Origin: an uncultured Lachnospiraceae bacterium
GTDB taxonomy: Bacteria > Bacillota > Clostridia > Lachnospirales > Lachnospiraceae
Assembly: GCA_947626435.1 (NCBI GenBank)
Contig: CANQSB010000025.1
Coordinates: forward strand, 1-48,419
DNA: 48,419 nucleotides
Direction of reading: 5' to 3'
Shown here: positions 35,591 through 44,433 of the stretch, in pieces
How positions within the stretch are numbered: position 1 is the first letter of the stretch
Layout of the letters: each line of letters starts with the position of its first letter
The notes under the pieces: generated by a model
Database searches by the model: none
The model's input: the letters and a program-made list of their open reading frames with translations, nothing else
Told to the model about the DNA's origin: nothing
Position numbers and translations under genes: made by a program

Positions 35591-36130
35591 TTAATAGTTT
35601 TCAGCACATACCTCAAAATACGCCTGCGGGTGAGCGCATACCGGACATACCTCAGGCGCCTTCGTACCTACTACGATATGACCGCAATTCCTGCATTCCC
35701 AGACCTTGACCTCGCTCTTTTCAAATACCGTCGCCGTCTCGACATTCTTTAGCAGCGCGCGGTAACGCTCCTCATGGTGCTTTTCAACAGCGCCTACCGC
35801 CCTAAATTTTGCCGCAAGCTCTGTAAAACCCTCCTCCTCGGCAGTCTTTGCAAACTCCTCGTACATATCCGTCCACTCATAGTTTTCGCCGTCCGCCGCA
35901 GCCGCAAGGTTCTCAGCCGTATTACCGATGCCTTTAAGCTCTTTCAACCACATCTTTGCGTGTTCTTTTTCATTGTCAGCCGTCTTCAAAAAGATTGACG
36001 ATATCTGCTCAAAGCCCTCCTTTTTTGCCACTGACGCAAAAAATGTGTACTTATTGCGCGCCTGCGATTCTCCCGCGAAAGCCGCCTCAAGATTTTTTTC
36101 CGTTTTTGTACCGCTGTACTTATTTGACAT
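35591..36130 (-). CDS. rbr: Rubrerythrin
   Basis: The 179-residue protein has an N-terminal four-helix domain with the di-iron ligands in [28 protein letters not shown] and [15 protein letters not shown]-terminal rubredoxin-like domain has two cysteine pairs, CRNCGH and CPVCAH. It removes hydrogen peroxide in anaerobes using electrons from NADH via rubredoxin-type partners. AAAAGGAG lies upstream of the ATG. The order, di-iron domain before rubredoxin, is the classic one. Palindromic repeat C starts 31 bases before the start codon. Confidence 0.95.
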   Translation of the reverse strand: MSNKYSGTKTEKNLEAAFAGESQARNKYTFFASVAKKEGFEQISSIFLKTADNEKEHAKMWLKELKGIGNTAENLAAAADGENYEWTDMYEEFAKTAEEEGFTELAAKFRAVGAVEKHHEERYRALLKNVETATVFEKSEVKVWECRNCGHIVVGTKAPEVCPVCAHPQAYFEVCAENY

Positions 36131-36160
36131 AGCCTTATTCTCCTTTTCATTTTAATACAT

Positions 36161-36304
36161 TAGGCATTCACAAAACTCTATTCGACAACATAGAATTTAG
36201 GCAAAATATATAAAATAAGCGGCGTCTTGCGGAGCACCTAGCCGCGTTTTTATATATTTTGACTAAATTCGGACGATTGAAAACACATTTCGCAAACACC
36301 TTAT
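36161..36304. repeat. Palindromic repeat copy C, upstream of rubrerythrin
   Basis: About 144 bp. The ends are TAGGCATTCACAAAAC and CGCAAACACCTTA. Inner arms are CATAGAATTTAG with CAAAATATATAAAATAAGCG, mirrored by TTTTTATATATTTTGAC. It is very similar to copy A, including the CGCGG tip. The remaining 245 bases to the next gene (36305-36549) show nothing recognisable. Confidence 0.92.
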
Positions 36305-36549
36305 TTTGATACATTTAATTATACTTAAATTTCACTTTTCTGCAAGCCTTTAATTAATTATCCGCCGACATTATTTCCCAATCTAATATATGCAGTTTAC
36401 CACATTTTTATTTACAACAAACCAAACCATAAGCAATCCAAATAAAAAACTAAGCGGAACATCACAATACATCATGACATCCCGCCGTCTAGTCTTATTG
36501 AAAATTTATGTGTTATTTCCGGTTACGCATACAAGCTGCCGCCTATTTT

Positions 36550-37173
36550 TTAGTTCAAAGCATCATCCTGTTTAGGGCTTTCCTGCACAGTCTGCTGATA
36601 TTGCGCCGACTGCTGTACGCTTCCCTGTTCCGGCTGTTGATACTGCACCTGCTGCTGACCGCCGCCCTGCTCCGGCTGCTGCTGATAGCCCATATTTTGA
36701 TTGGGCTGCTGATAACCCACATTCGGATTGGGCTGCTGATACTGCATATTCTGCATTGGCGGCTGCGTATATACGGCTTTCCTCACAATACCAAACGCCT
36801 TGTCCGCAAAGCCCTTGGCAATAGGTACCTCAGCCTCCTGCTCTTTTGCCACACGCATTATGGCAATAATGGCAAGGATAAGTATTATCAAATCTATAAT
36901 CGACACCACTGCACCCAGCGTCGCCGAAATTGCCGTTCCCATTATAGGTATCCTATAAATAGGACTGATAATGCTGATGATTATGTTCACTATGTTGGAC
37001 ACCATACCAAGGAAAAACGCCTGCATAACCTGCCTGATGAGCCACTGGTCCTTATGCACCAGAATGACAAAGCCAAGCAAAAGCGCCAAAATCGTAGTAT
37101 TTCCAAATATGGTAAGCACAAATGCCAGCACCGCATAAAAACTTAAACAAATTCCAAAGTTGTCTCTTCTCAT
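36550..37173 (-). CDS. Membrane protein with Gln/Pro-rich repeat tail
   Basis: The 207-residue protein has about four hydrophobic segments between residues 5 and 108 (for example FYAVLAFVLTIFG and IIDLIILILAIIAIM). The cytoplasmic or exposed tail from about residue 137 is built of short units such as MQYQQPNPNVGYQQPNQ. I do not recognise a named family beyond a loose likeness to small membrane proteins with such tails. GGAGGAG lies 13 bases before the ATG. The repeats may vary in number between strains, which is an inference. Confidence 0.7.
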   Translation of the reverse strand: MRRDNFGICLSFYAVLAFVLTIFGNTTILALLLGFVILVHKDQWLIRQVMQAFFLGMVSNIVNIIISIISPIYRIPIMGTAISATLGAVVSIIDLIILILAIIAIMRVAKEQEAEVPIAKGFADKAFGIVRKAVYTQPPMQNMQYQQPNPNVGYQQPNQNMGYQQQPEQGGGQQQVQYQQPEQGSVQQSAQYQQTVQESPKQDDALN

Positions 37174-37284
37174 AATTAATTTTACTCCTCCATATTATGT
37201 AATTTCCTATAAGACCTTGTTGATTATAACATTTTATGCGCCATTCGTCAATCAATGCAAGCCCCCGCAGCCTTGTTATATTTA

Positions 37285-38103
37285 TTATTTTGCCAAGTCA
37301 TTCTCAAGCTCCCGCGAAAGCACTACCATCTCCTTCAGCACCTCCTGTATGCCGCTTATGCTGCCGCTGTGCTGCTTTGCAAAACTACTCGCGTCCTTCA
37401 CTGAAGTAATTATGGAAGCAAGATGCTCCATAATAGTATGAAGCGTATTTTTTATCTCCGTAGCCGAGCTGCCGCTGTCATTCGCAAGCTTCCCCATCTC
37501 CGTAGCGACCACCGCAAAGCCCCGCCCGTTCTCACCGCTTCTCGCCGCCTCTATAGAAGCATTGAGCGCCAGAATATTTGAACGCGACGCGTTGCTGCTG
37601 ATTTTATTTACTACCTCGACCGCATTGTGCACATCACTCTCCACACTGCTCGTCATCGAATCCATCTCTTCGAGCATTTTAAATAAACGCTCCATCCCAT
37701 CCACAAGCTCCTGTAGCGAAGTGCTGACATTTCCCACAGACTTCTGGAATTTATCGGTTATCTCCGCCATCTGCTCACGCACATCCACCGAATATGTACA
37801 TGTAATGCAGCCCACCACTTCACTGCCATCCTTAATCGGCACAAGCTCGCCCTCAAACGCCTCGCCCATTACTTCCTTTGCCAGACGGTTATGCTGTGCA
37901 CGCCCTGTCCTAAGCACCTTGTCAAGCATTCCACTCGGGTCATTAAAACGCTGCCCCACGCTCATTATAGGCTTTTCGCCATCCGGAATTGAATACCCGA
38001 CAACCACGCCGTCACTGTCAATCACAGTGATATAGACATCCTTCTCAAACATCTGCCTTATCGTCGGTAAAGCGTCAACATAATACTCTAACTGCTGATT
38101 CAC
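37285..38103 (-). CDS. Soluble chemoreceptor-like protein
   Basis: The protein has no membrane segment. Residues about 20-120 look like a PAS/Cache-type sensor ([31 protein letters not shown]-like strands). They are followed by a short signalling coiled coil with [20 protein letters not shown]. It should bind CheA/CheW in the cytoplasm and respond to an internal signal. GTG 38103 is preceded by AAGGAGG at eight bases, so I reject the long in-frame extension to 38244. The signalling arm is short, about 150 residues. Confidence 0.82.
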   Translation of the reverse strand: MNQQLEYYVDALPTIRQMFEKDVYITVIDSDGVVVGYSIPDGEKPIMSVGQRFNDPSGMLDKVLRTGRAQHNRLAKEVMGEAFEGELVPIKDGSEVVGCITCTYSVDVREQMAEITDKFQKSVGNVSTSLQELVDGMERLFKMLEEMDSMTSSVESDVHNAVEVVNKISSNASRSNILALNASIEAARSGENGRGFAVVATEMGKLANDSGSSATEIKNTLHTIMEHLASIITSVKDASSFAKQHSGSISGIQEVLKEMVVLSRELENDLAK

Positions 38104-38259
38104 AATACATACCTCCTTACTATCTGCACATGCCATCAAACACCGCATCCCAAAATCCATACCCATATTATAATACCACACTTTTTTCCCACACTCAACA
38201 ATCTTTATTGTCGAATACTGAAAAATTTTGAAAACAAGCGGCATCAGGGAAAAACCTAA

Positions 38260-38426
38260 GCCCGAGCAGGGTTATATATCCCATGAAGACCCTTGGGAAG
38301 CGTCGGCACTTAGCGAAGCAAGCTGTAAAAGCGTAACTCCTTTTACAGCGCCGCTGAGCTTAGTGTCCGCTACGCTTCCCACTGAGCGCAAGCGGGTCTG
38401 AATGGGATATATAACCCTGCTCGGGC
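38260..38426. repeat. 167-bp hairpin element with perfect 25-bp inverted ends
   Basis: The left end (38260-38284) begins GCCCGAGCAGGG and the right end (38402-38426) finishes CCCTGCTCGGGC. They are perfect reverse complements over 25 bases. Further pairs lie inside: TGGGAAGCGT/ACGCTTCCCA and GCTGTAAAAG/CTTTTACAGC. The whole element folds on itself. No coding frame is visible. It lies between the DEAD-box helicase stop and the soluble chemoreceptor start, in a 358-base gap that holds nothing else. Confidence 0.93.
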
Positions 38427-38461
38427 GCCCCCTTCAACACATATGTATATACGCAAAAAAC

Positions 38462-40078
38462 CTATTTCGCATTAGCCGGCTCAATATTAATCGCCTTCCC
38501 CTTAATCTTAACATTCTTCATAGCACGCAGCACCTCCAACGCATTCTCCTTAGGCACCTCCACAAATGTATACTTGTCATACAAATCAATCGCCCCAACA
38601 AGCTTCCCGGAAATATTCGTCTCATTAGCAATAGCCCCCAAAATATCCTTAGGCTTAACCTTCTGCGCCTTCCCGATATTGATAAACAAACGCGCCATAC
38701 CTTCCTCCTCAGCGCCCGTATTATCAAAGTCAAAACCAGCCTCGCCAGCCTCACTCTCCTGCCCGTTCGCATCGTTAAGCTGCCCCATATACATCTTCAA
38801 AAACGCCGCCGCTATATCCATCGCCGTATAATCCGACTCGTTCACATACTTCTCCACAGTATTTATCATTGAAGTCAAGTCCTCGTCCTCAATAATATTC
38901 CCAATCCTGTCCATAATCTTTTCAGTCTTAATCTGGTTCACATCATTGAGCGATGGCACAGGCATAGCGTAAATCTTCGTCTTGCAGTAGCGCATAAGCT
39001 CCTTAATCTTGTAAACCTCCTTACCCCTCACAAAGGTAAACGAACGCCCCGCCTTACCCGCGCGCCCCGTCCTGCCTATACGGTGCACATAATACTCGTC
39101 ATCCTGCGGAATATCGTAATTAAAAACAGCCTCAACATCATCAACATCAATACCGCGCGCCGCCACATCAGTAGCTATCAAAATATCCGTCTTTCCATTC
39201 CTGAAGCTCTTCATCACGCGGTCGCGCTGCGCCTGGCTCATATCGCCATGCAGCCCCTCCGCAAAGTAGCCCCTGCCCTTAAGCACCTCCGCCAAGTCAT
39301 CAACCATCTTCTTTGTATTGCAGAACACAAGCGAGAGCTTCGGCTCATAAAAATCAAGCAGACGCGTCAGCACCTCCACCTTGTCCTTGCGCTTCACATC
39401 AAGATAATACTGCTCAATCATAGGCACAGTAAGCTCTTTCTTAACCACCTTGATAAACTTGGCATCCTCTTTCTGATAGTTTTTCGTGATGTCAAGAATA
39501 GCCTTTGGCATGGTCGCTGAAAAAAGAATAGTCTGCCTGTCCTGATTAGGCACATACTCCAACACAGTCTCTATATCCTCGCGAAAGCCCATATTCAGCA
39601 TCTCGTCAGCCTCGTCAAGCACGATGGTGTCCACATAATCGCAGCGAATCGTCTTGCGGCGCAGATGGTCCATCACGCGCCCCGGAGTGCCTATAATTAC
39701 CTGCGTACCCTTCAGCGCCCTAATCTGCTTGCTTATATCCTGCCCGCCATATATGGGAAGCACCTTCACGCCATGCATATATTTAGCAATCTTCCTAATC
39801 TCCTCCGCCGCCTGCACCGCAAGCTCCCTCGTCGGACACAAAATCAGCGTCTGCGGATGCTTTACATCCTTATTTTTATTTACCTTTTCAAGCACAGGTA
39901 TGCCAAACGCCGCCGTCTTACCCGTACCGGTCTGCGCCTGCCCGATAATGTCATAGCCCTCCATAGCCACAGGTATAGCCTGCGCCTGAATAGCGGACAT
40001 CTCCTCAAACCCCATCTCACGCACGCCGCGCAAAATTTCCTTACTCAAATTCAAATCCTCAAACCTAATCGCTTCCAT
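38462..40078 (-). CDS. DEAD-box RNA helicase with DbpA-type RNA-binding domain
   Basis: The 538-residue protein has the full DEAD-box set: AQTGTGKTAA (motif I), PTRELAVQ (Ia), TPGRVMDHL (Ib), VLDEADEML (II), FSATMP (III), ATDVAARGIDVD (V) and HRIGRTGRAGK (VI). A C-terminal DbpA/CsdA-like RNA-binding domain starts near residue 465 (RLFINIGKAQKVKPKDI). Such helicases help ribosome assembly and RNA turnover, especially in the cold. AAGGAAATT precedes the ATG. It is monocistronic by spacing. Confidence 0.94.
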   Translation of the reverse strand: MEAIRFEDLNLSKEILRGVREMGFEEMSAIQAQAIPVAMEGYDIIGQAQTGTGKTAAFGIPVLEKVNKNKDVKHPQTLILCPTRELAVQAAEEIRKIAKYMHGVKVLPIYGGQDISKQIRALKGTQVIIGTPGRVMDHLRRKTIRCDYVDTIVLDEADEMLNMGFREDIETVLEYVPNQDRQTILFSATMPKAILDITKNYQKEDAKFIKVVKKELTVPMIEQYYLDVKRKDKVEVLTRLLDFYEPKLSLVFCNTKKMVDDLAEVLKGRGYFAEGLHGDMSQAQRDRVMKSFRNGKTDILIATDVAARGIDVDDVEAVFNYDIPQDDEYYVHRIGRTGRAGKAGRSFTFVRGKEVYKIKELMRYCKTKIYAMPVPSLNDVNQIKTEKIMDRIGNIIEDEDLTSMINTVEKYVNESDYTAMDIAAAFLKMYMGQLNDANGQESEAGEAGFDFDNTGAEEEGMARLFINIGKAQKVKPKDILGAIANETNISGKLVGAIDLYDKYTFVEVPKENALEVLRAMKNVKIKGKAINIEPANAK

Positions 40079-40244
40079 AATTTCCTTATACCTATCCCTT
40101 CCACAAATTTAATAACCATTGCCACAAATCAAGACATTAAAAAACTGCATCAATCCCACAGTGATTAATACAGCTCTTTAAATCAACTTATTCAAGTATA
40201 TTTGCTATAAGCTAAAAAGTCAATACCATAATCAAAAAACTTAA

Positions 40245-41666
40245 TCAAAAAGCTTCAACGCCCTTCGTAATATCCTCCAGCTTCCTAAGCAGCACATTGA
40301 CATCAATAGGCTTTGACAGGAAATCGTTCATCCCACTCTCAATAGCCTTATCCCTGTCCTCCTTAAAGGTATTTGCCGTACATGCATAAATCGCCACCTT
40401 ATGCGCGTCGCCCCTGTCAAGCCCCCTGATTTCAGACGATGCCTCGCACCCGTCCAAAACAGGCATATGCATATCCATAATGATGGCGTTTATCTCGTCC
40501 TCCGCCGATTTTTTGAATATCTCCACAGCCTCCCTACCGTCATGCGCCCTCATGGTCTTATAGCCAAGCTCGTGCAGAATGTCCATGATAATCTCAGCGT
40601 TTATGTCATTGTCCTCCGCTACCAGAATATTTACCGTCTCTCCATTGCCCAGATTCTTTATGCTTGAAACATCATCATCTATGCCCAGAATATTCTTCAC
40701 ATATTCCGAATCGACTATCACAGCCTGTTTCTTTATATTAATAAACATCTGCGCCAGAAAAACTAAGACGACCGTAATTGCCGCAAAGGTCACGACATTA
40801 AGCACCAGAAAATGAGTGCCGTAATGCGTCAAGGTTTCCTTCGGCACTTCGACCAGAAAATACCAATTTGTCATAGGTATCGTATAAAGCGCGGCTGCCT
40901 TATCCTTACCGCCGCCATCCGTATACTTGAAAAAATATTCGCCATTCTCCAGCGCCTCGCTTTTTATCTCCTCCGCGCTCTCTTTCATATCCGCGTTTTC
41001 AAGCCGCACAAAAAAATTGTCGTCGTACTGCGCATTTAAAACATTTTCCACATACACAATATAATTGCCATCGCTGTCAAGTATCGCGCTGCTTTCCTCT
41101 CGTTCAAAGCTGTCAAGCTTGTACTTTCTCATAATAGAAGCGACATTATTTGTACTGACAATGGTGTCACATTCCACCCCGCCAATGCTTACGCCGTCCA
41201 CATCAATGCCATAAACAAGCGTTCCCTTATTCAAAAATCCATCGTCAAAATCATACCTTGCGGCAAACCGCCCCTCATTTCCCTTTTTGCGTATTATGTC
41301 ATCCAGCTTGTGCCCCGAGGCGTCGCTGATTATTTTGTCCCCGCCGTACAGCCTGCCATCGCTGCCAAGCAGATACAGACCGTCAAACGAACTCGTCCTC
41401 TCCTCCAGTTCAATACGACTTTGCAGCTCCTCCGTCGTCGCTATATCGCACAGCTCCATTCGCTCAGAAATATTTTCAAGTTCATTCCAGTTTAAATCAA
41501 GATAATTCCTTATGCTCTGTATATCGTGCCTTGCAAGCTCCCCGATACTCGCGTAAACCCTGTCAGAAACCGCATTGTTCATCAACAGAAAATATATATA
41601 AATAACAATCAATATCGCACTCACCGAAACTATCAATGCCGGAAACAAAGGCTTGCGCATATTCAT
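40245..41666 (-). CDS. Membrane-anchored Cache sensor fused to a receiver domain, no kinase core
   Basis: The 473-residue protein has a membrane segment near residues 8-30, an outside region of about 250 residues resembling a double Cache sensor, and a second membrane segment near 285-312. A short linker and a complete receiver domain follow: acidic pair in LVAEDNDIN, phosphorylated Asp in IIMDMHMPVLDG, Thr in YACTANTF and Lys in LSKPID. The histidine-phosphoacceptor and ATPase domains that normally lie between are absent. A partner kinase is therefore needed. The start ATG follows the rsmI stop directly (TAGATG), with its ribosome binding site inside rsmI. Confidence 0.85.
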   Translation of the reverse strand: MNMRKPLFPALIVSVSAILIVIYIYFLLMNNAVSDRVYASIGELARHDIQSIRNYLDLNWNELENISERMELCDIATTEELQSRIELEERTSSFDGLYLLGSDGRLYGGDKIISDASGHKLDDIIRKKGNEGRFAARYDFDDGFLNKGTLVYGIDVDGVSIGGVECDTIVSTNNVASIMRKYKLDSFEREESSAILDSDGNYIVYVENVLNAQYDDNFFVRLENADMKESAEEIKSEALENGEYFFKYTDGGGKDKAAALYTIPMTNWYFLVEVPKETLTHYGTHFLVLNVVTFAAITVVLVFLAQMFINIKKQAVIVDSEYVKNILGIDDDVSSIKNLGNGETVNILVAEDNDINAEIIMDILHELGYKTMRAHDGREAVEIFKKSAEDEINAIIMDMHMPVLDGCEASSEIRGLDRGDAHKVAIYACTANTFKEDRDKAIESGMNDFLSKPIDVNVLLRKLEDITKGVEAF

Positions 41667-42536
41667 CTATTCCAACTCCCCTCTTACGCTTTCTCCCACA
41701 GACAGCAAATGCTGATAGACCTCGCGCTTGGAAATCCCCCTGTCCTTAGCCACAAGCTTCATAGCCTCCTTGCGCCCGATGCCCTTCTCCTCATAAATAC
41801 CCATATGCTCCTCTATGGAAATGCTCTGCCAGTCAGCCTCATGCTCGCGCTTGAGCTCATCATGGCTTTTCCCCTCCAACACAATAACATACTCGCCTCG
41901 CGGCTCCTCGCTCTCATACATGGAAAGCGCCCCCTGGAGCGTCGTCGGCAAAATAGTCTCAAACTTTTTTGTAAGCTCCCTGCATAGCGTCGCTCGCCTG
42001 TCTCCAAGCGCCTCATACAACTCCCCCAGCGTCCTTACTAAATGATGCGGCGCTTCATACAGAATAATAGTCCTCGTCTCATTTTTCAAGTCTTCAAGCA
42101 CAGCGCCTTTAGCTTTCTTATCGGCAGGCAGAAAGCCCTCAAAGCAAAATCTCCTCGTACTAAGCCCCGAAAGCGTCAGCGCCGTTATGCATGCCGCCGC
42201 TCCGGGCAGCGAAGTCACAGTGATTCCCGCCTCATAACATAGCTTCACAAGCACCTCACCCGGGTCTGAAATCGCAGGCGTACCCGCGTCCGTTATAAGC
42301 GCTACATTTTTTCCGTCATTCAACTGTCCAATCAAATATTTGGCCTTCTCTACCTTGTTATACTCATGGTAGCTCGTCATCGGCGTATGTATATCAAAAT
42401 GATTCAGCAGCCTGATACTGTTGCGCGTATCCTCAGCAGCTATCAAATCCACCATGTTCAAAGTTTCCGCCACCCGAGGCGTCATATCCCCCAAATTGCC
42501 AATCGGCGTAGCACACAAATACAATTTCCCCGCCAT
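41667..42536 (-). CDS. rsmI: 16S rRNA (cytidine1402-2'-O)-methyltransferase RsmI
   Basis: RsmI methylates the ribose of C1402 in 16S rRNA. The protein opens with KLYLCATPIGNLGDMTPR and continues with AEDTRNSIRLLNHF, ALITDAGTPAISDPG and SLPGAAACITAL, the AdoMet-binding signatures of this SpoU-unrelated tetrapyrrole-methylase fold. Its length of 289 residues is normal. GGGGAAAATGAG precedes the ATG. The stop is coupled to the start of the receiver-protein gene. The neighbours yaaR, holB and ricT match the Bacillus yaaR-holB-yaaT-yabB-yabC order. Confidence 0.95.
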   Translation of the reverse strand: MAGKLYLCATPIGNLGDMTPRVAETLNMVDLIAAEDTRNSIRLLNHFDIHTPMTSYHEYNKVEKAKYLIGQLNDGKNVALITDAGTPAISDPGEVLVKLCYEAGITVTSLPGAAACITALTLSGLSTRRFCFEGFLPADKKAKGAVLEDLKNETRTIILYEAPHHLVRTLGELYEALGDRRATLCRELTKKFETILPTTLQGALSMYESEEPRGEYVIVLEGKSHDELKREHEADWQSISIEEHMGIYEEKGIGRKEAMKLVAKDRGISKREVYQHLLSVGESVRGELE

Positions 42537-42673
42537 CTCATTTTCCCCGTTTATACACAGACTTTACAGCAAAACTTGCCGACAAACCTAAAATCCGTCT
42601 GCCGAATTCTAACCGTTTACAGCATGACTATCTGGCTTTCTCAACATCTAAAGCCTCTTTCCGTTCTCAATAC

Positions 42674-43492
42674 TTAATATCCGAATTTCTCACAAATCTC
42701 ATCCGTATATACATTAGGCGCCTTATAAACTATGAGCGGCTTTTCCACAGTCATGCGCGATTTGCCGCCCCTGCAGCCCTCTATAAGCACCATATTAGGC
42801 TCCTTGTCAACATACGGATACACAAGCCTCATGCGCTTCGGCTCAAGCTTATACCTCGTCATAATGTTTATAATCTCCGCCAGCCGAAACGGTCTGTGTA
42901 CCATGAAAAAGCTCCCGCCGGTCTTCAGCAGTTTTGCCGCGTTTCTCACCACATCATCAAGCGTACACAAAATTTCATGCCGAGCTATCGCCTTGGGCGC
43001 ATCAGGATTAGTCAGCCCATGCTCGCCAATCATATACGGCGGATTGGAAGTCACTACATCAAAAGAAGCAGCCTTAAAAATCAATTCTGCTTCTTTAATA
43101 TCTCCCGTCACTATATCAATTTTATTCTCCAAGTGGTTCAGACAGACGCTCCGCCTTGCCATATCCGCACTCTCAGCCTGTATCTCAAGCCCCGTCAAAT
43201 GCGAAGCCTGTGTCTTTGCCTCAAGCAGAATAGGAATTATCCCAGTTCCCGTCCCCAAGTCAAGCACATTCCCGCCGCGCCTCACGCGCACAAACCCGCT
43301 AAGCAGCACCGCGTCCATTCCAAAGCGGAATTTATCAGGGCTCTGGATAATCCTGTACCCATTCCTCTGCAAATCATCAATGCGCTCATTCTCTTTAAGA
43401 AAGGACTCCGCCGAACAGCTTTTCATAGAAGCCTCGCTCCTAAATGCCTCCTCCCCAAAAGCCTCAGTTGTCGTCAAGCTTTGATTTTCCAT
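42674..43492 (-). CDS. tRNA1(Val) adenine-N6-methyltransferase family protein (YabB/TrmN6-like)
   Basis: The protein has an AdoMet-binding motif VLDLGTGTGIIPILL and the adenine-N6 motif TSNPPYM. By family it modifies A37 of tRNA-Val or a related adenine. ATG 43492 has AGGAG upstream and lies within the last codons of ricT (29-base overlap). A later start at residue 33 (MKSCSAES) is possible, because the first 40 residues are variable in the family. Position between ricT and rsmI agrees with yabB in Bacillus. Confidence 0.9.
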   Translation of the reverse strand: MENQSLTTTEAFGEEAFRSEASMKSCSAESFLKENERIDDLQRNGYRIIQSPDKFRFGMDAVLLSGFVRVRRGGNVLDLGTGTGIIPILLEAKTQASHLTGLEIQAESADMARRSVCLNHLENKIDIVTGDIKEAELIFKAASFDVVTSNPPYMIGEHGLTNPDAPKAIARHEILCTLDDVVRNAAKLLKTGGSFFMVHRPFRLAEIINIMTRYKLEPKRMRLVYPYVDKEPNMVLIEGCRGGKSRMTVEKPLIVYKAPNVYTDEICEKFGY

Positions 43493-44393
43493 CCTGCTTC
43501 TCCTGCTTTTCGAGTTTTTCAAGCTCTTTTAGCTCCTTAAGCTCCTCGTCTGTCATCCCGTCATTTTTGTCGCGCTTATGACGCTTCTTAAAGCGAAGCT
43601 GCTCCACGCTGTACTCGCGTATTTCCTTTTCGTCATCAGCCTCAACCAACACCTTGACAAGCTGGCGCAGGACATTCACGCTGTGCACTTCGCCTTTCAG
43701 TCCATCGTCCGTAGTCACGAAATCACCCACATTAGGCAGCTTTCTGTTTAAATATTCGTAAGTATCCTCCTCGTGCTTCAAACAGCACATAAGCCGCCCG
43801 CACACACCGGAAATCTTTGTAGGATTGAGCGACAAATTCTGCTCCTTTGCCATCTTGATGGACACAGGCACAAACTCCGAAAGATGCGAATGGCAGCAAA
43901 GCGGTCTGCCGCAGATTCCTATTCCTCCAAGTATTTTCGTCTCGTCGCGCACACCAATCTGACGCAGTTCAATACGCGTCTTAAACACCGAAGCCAAATC
44001 CTTTACAAGCTCCCTAAAGTCAATCCGCCCGTCCGCCGTAAAGTAAAACAGCACTTTGTTATTGTCAAAGGTATACTCAGCGTCAATAAGCTTCATCTCG
44101 AGCTTATGCTTCTGTATCTTCTCCAAACAGATTTTAAATGCCTCTTTCTCCTTCGCCTTGTTTGCCGCCTCCTGCTCCATATCGCGCTTATTGGCTACGC
44201 GCAGCACAGGCTTTAAGGGCTGCACCACCTTGTCGTCTTCAACTTCCTTTGGATTGCCTACTACCGTACCATACTCCACGCCCCTTGCAGTTTCCACTAT
44301 CACATGGTCTCCACGCTTTACATCAAAGTCAAGCGGGTCAAAAAAGTAAATCTTTCCCGCCGTCCTAAATCTTACTCCTATTACCTTTTTCAT
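43464..44393 (-). CDS. ricT: RicT (YaaT) PSP1-domain regulator
   Basis: The 309-residue protein has the PSP1 domain with its cysteine-rich segment: GICGRPLCCHSHL followed by GVCGRLMCCLKHE. These cysteines bind Fe-S clusters in the RicA-RicF-RicT complex, which works with RNase Y in mRNA maturation and affects sporulation and competence in Bacillus. Its C-terminal tail is highly charged (KELKELEKLEKQEKQDGK). It lies after holB with a 40-base gap and overlaps the next gene. RicA and RicF genes are not visible nearby. Confidence 0.93.
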   Translation of the reverse strand: MKKVIGVRFRTAGKIYFFDPLDFDVKRGDHVIVETARGVEYGTVVGNPKEVEDDKVVQPLKPVLRVANKRDMEQEAANKAKEKEAFKICLEKIQKHKLEMKLIDAEYTFDNNKVLFYFTADGRIDFRELVKDLASVFKTRIELRQIGVRDETKILGGIGICGRPLCCHSHLSEFVPVSIKMAKEQNLSLNPTKISGVCGRLMCCLKHEEDTYEYLNRKLPNVGDFVTTDDGLKGEVHSVNVLRQLVKVLVEADDEKEIREYSVEQLRFKKRHKRDKNDGMTDEELKELKELEKLEKQEKQDGKSKLDDN

Positions 44394-44433
44394 ATCTATA
44401 AACCACCCTTCTTAAATTAAGCAAAATCTATTT

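Noticed and set aside
36508-37146. 212-residue plus-strand ORF rich in Leu, His and Arg
   Set aside because: It is the antisense shadow of the Q-rich repeat protein.
42732-43484. 250-residue plus-strand ORF
   Set aside because: It is antisense to the tRNA methyltransferase gene, which has clear catalytic motifs on the minus strand.
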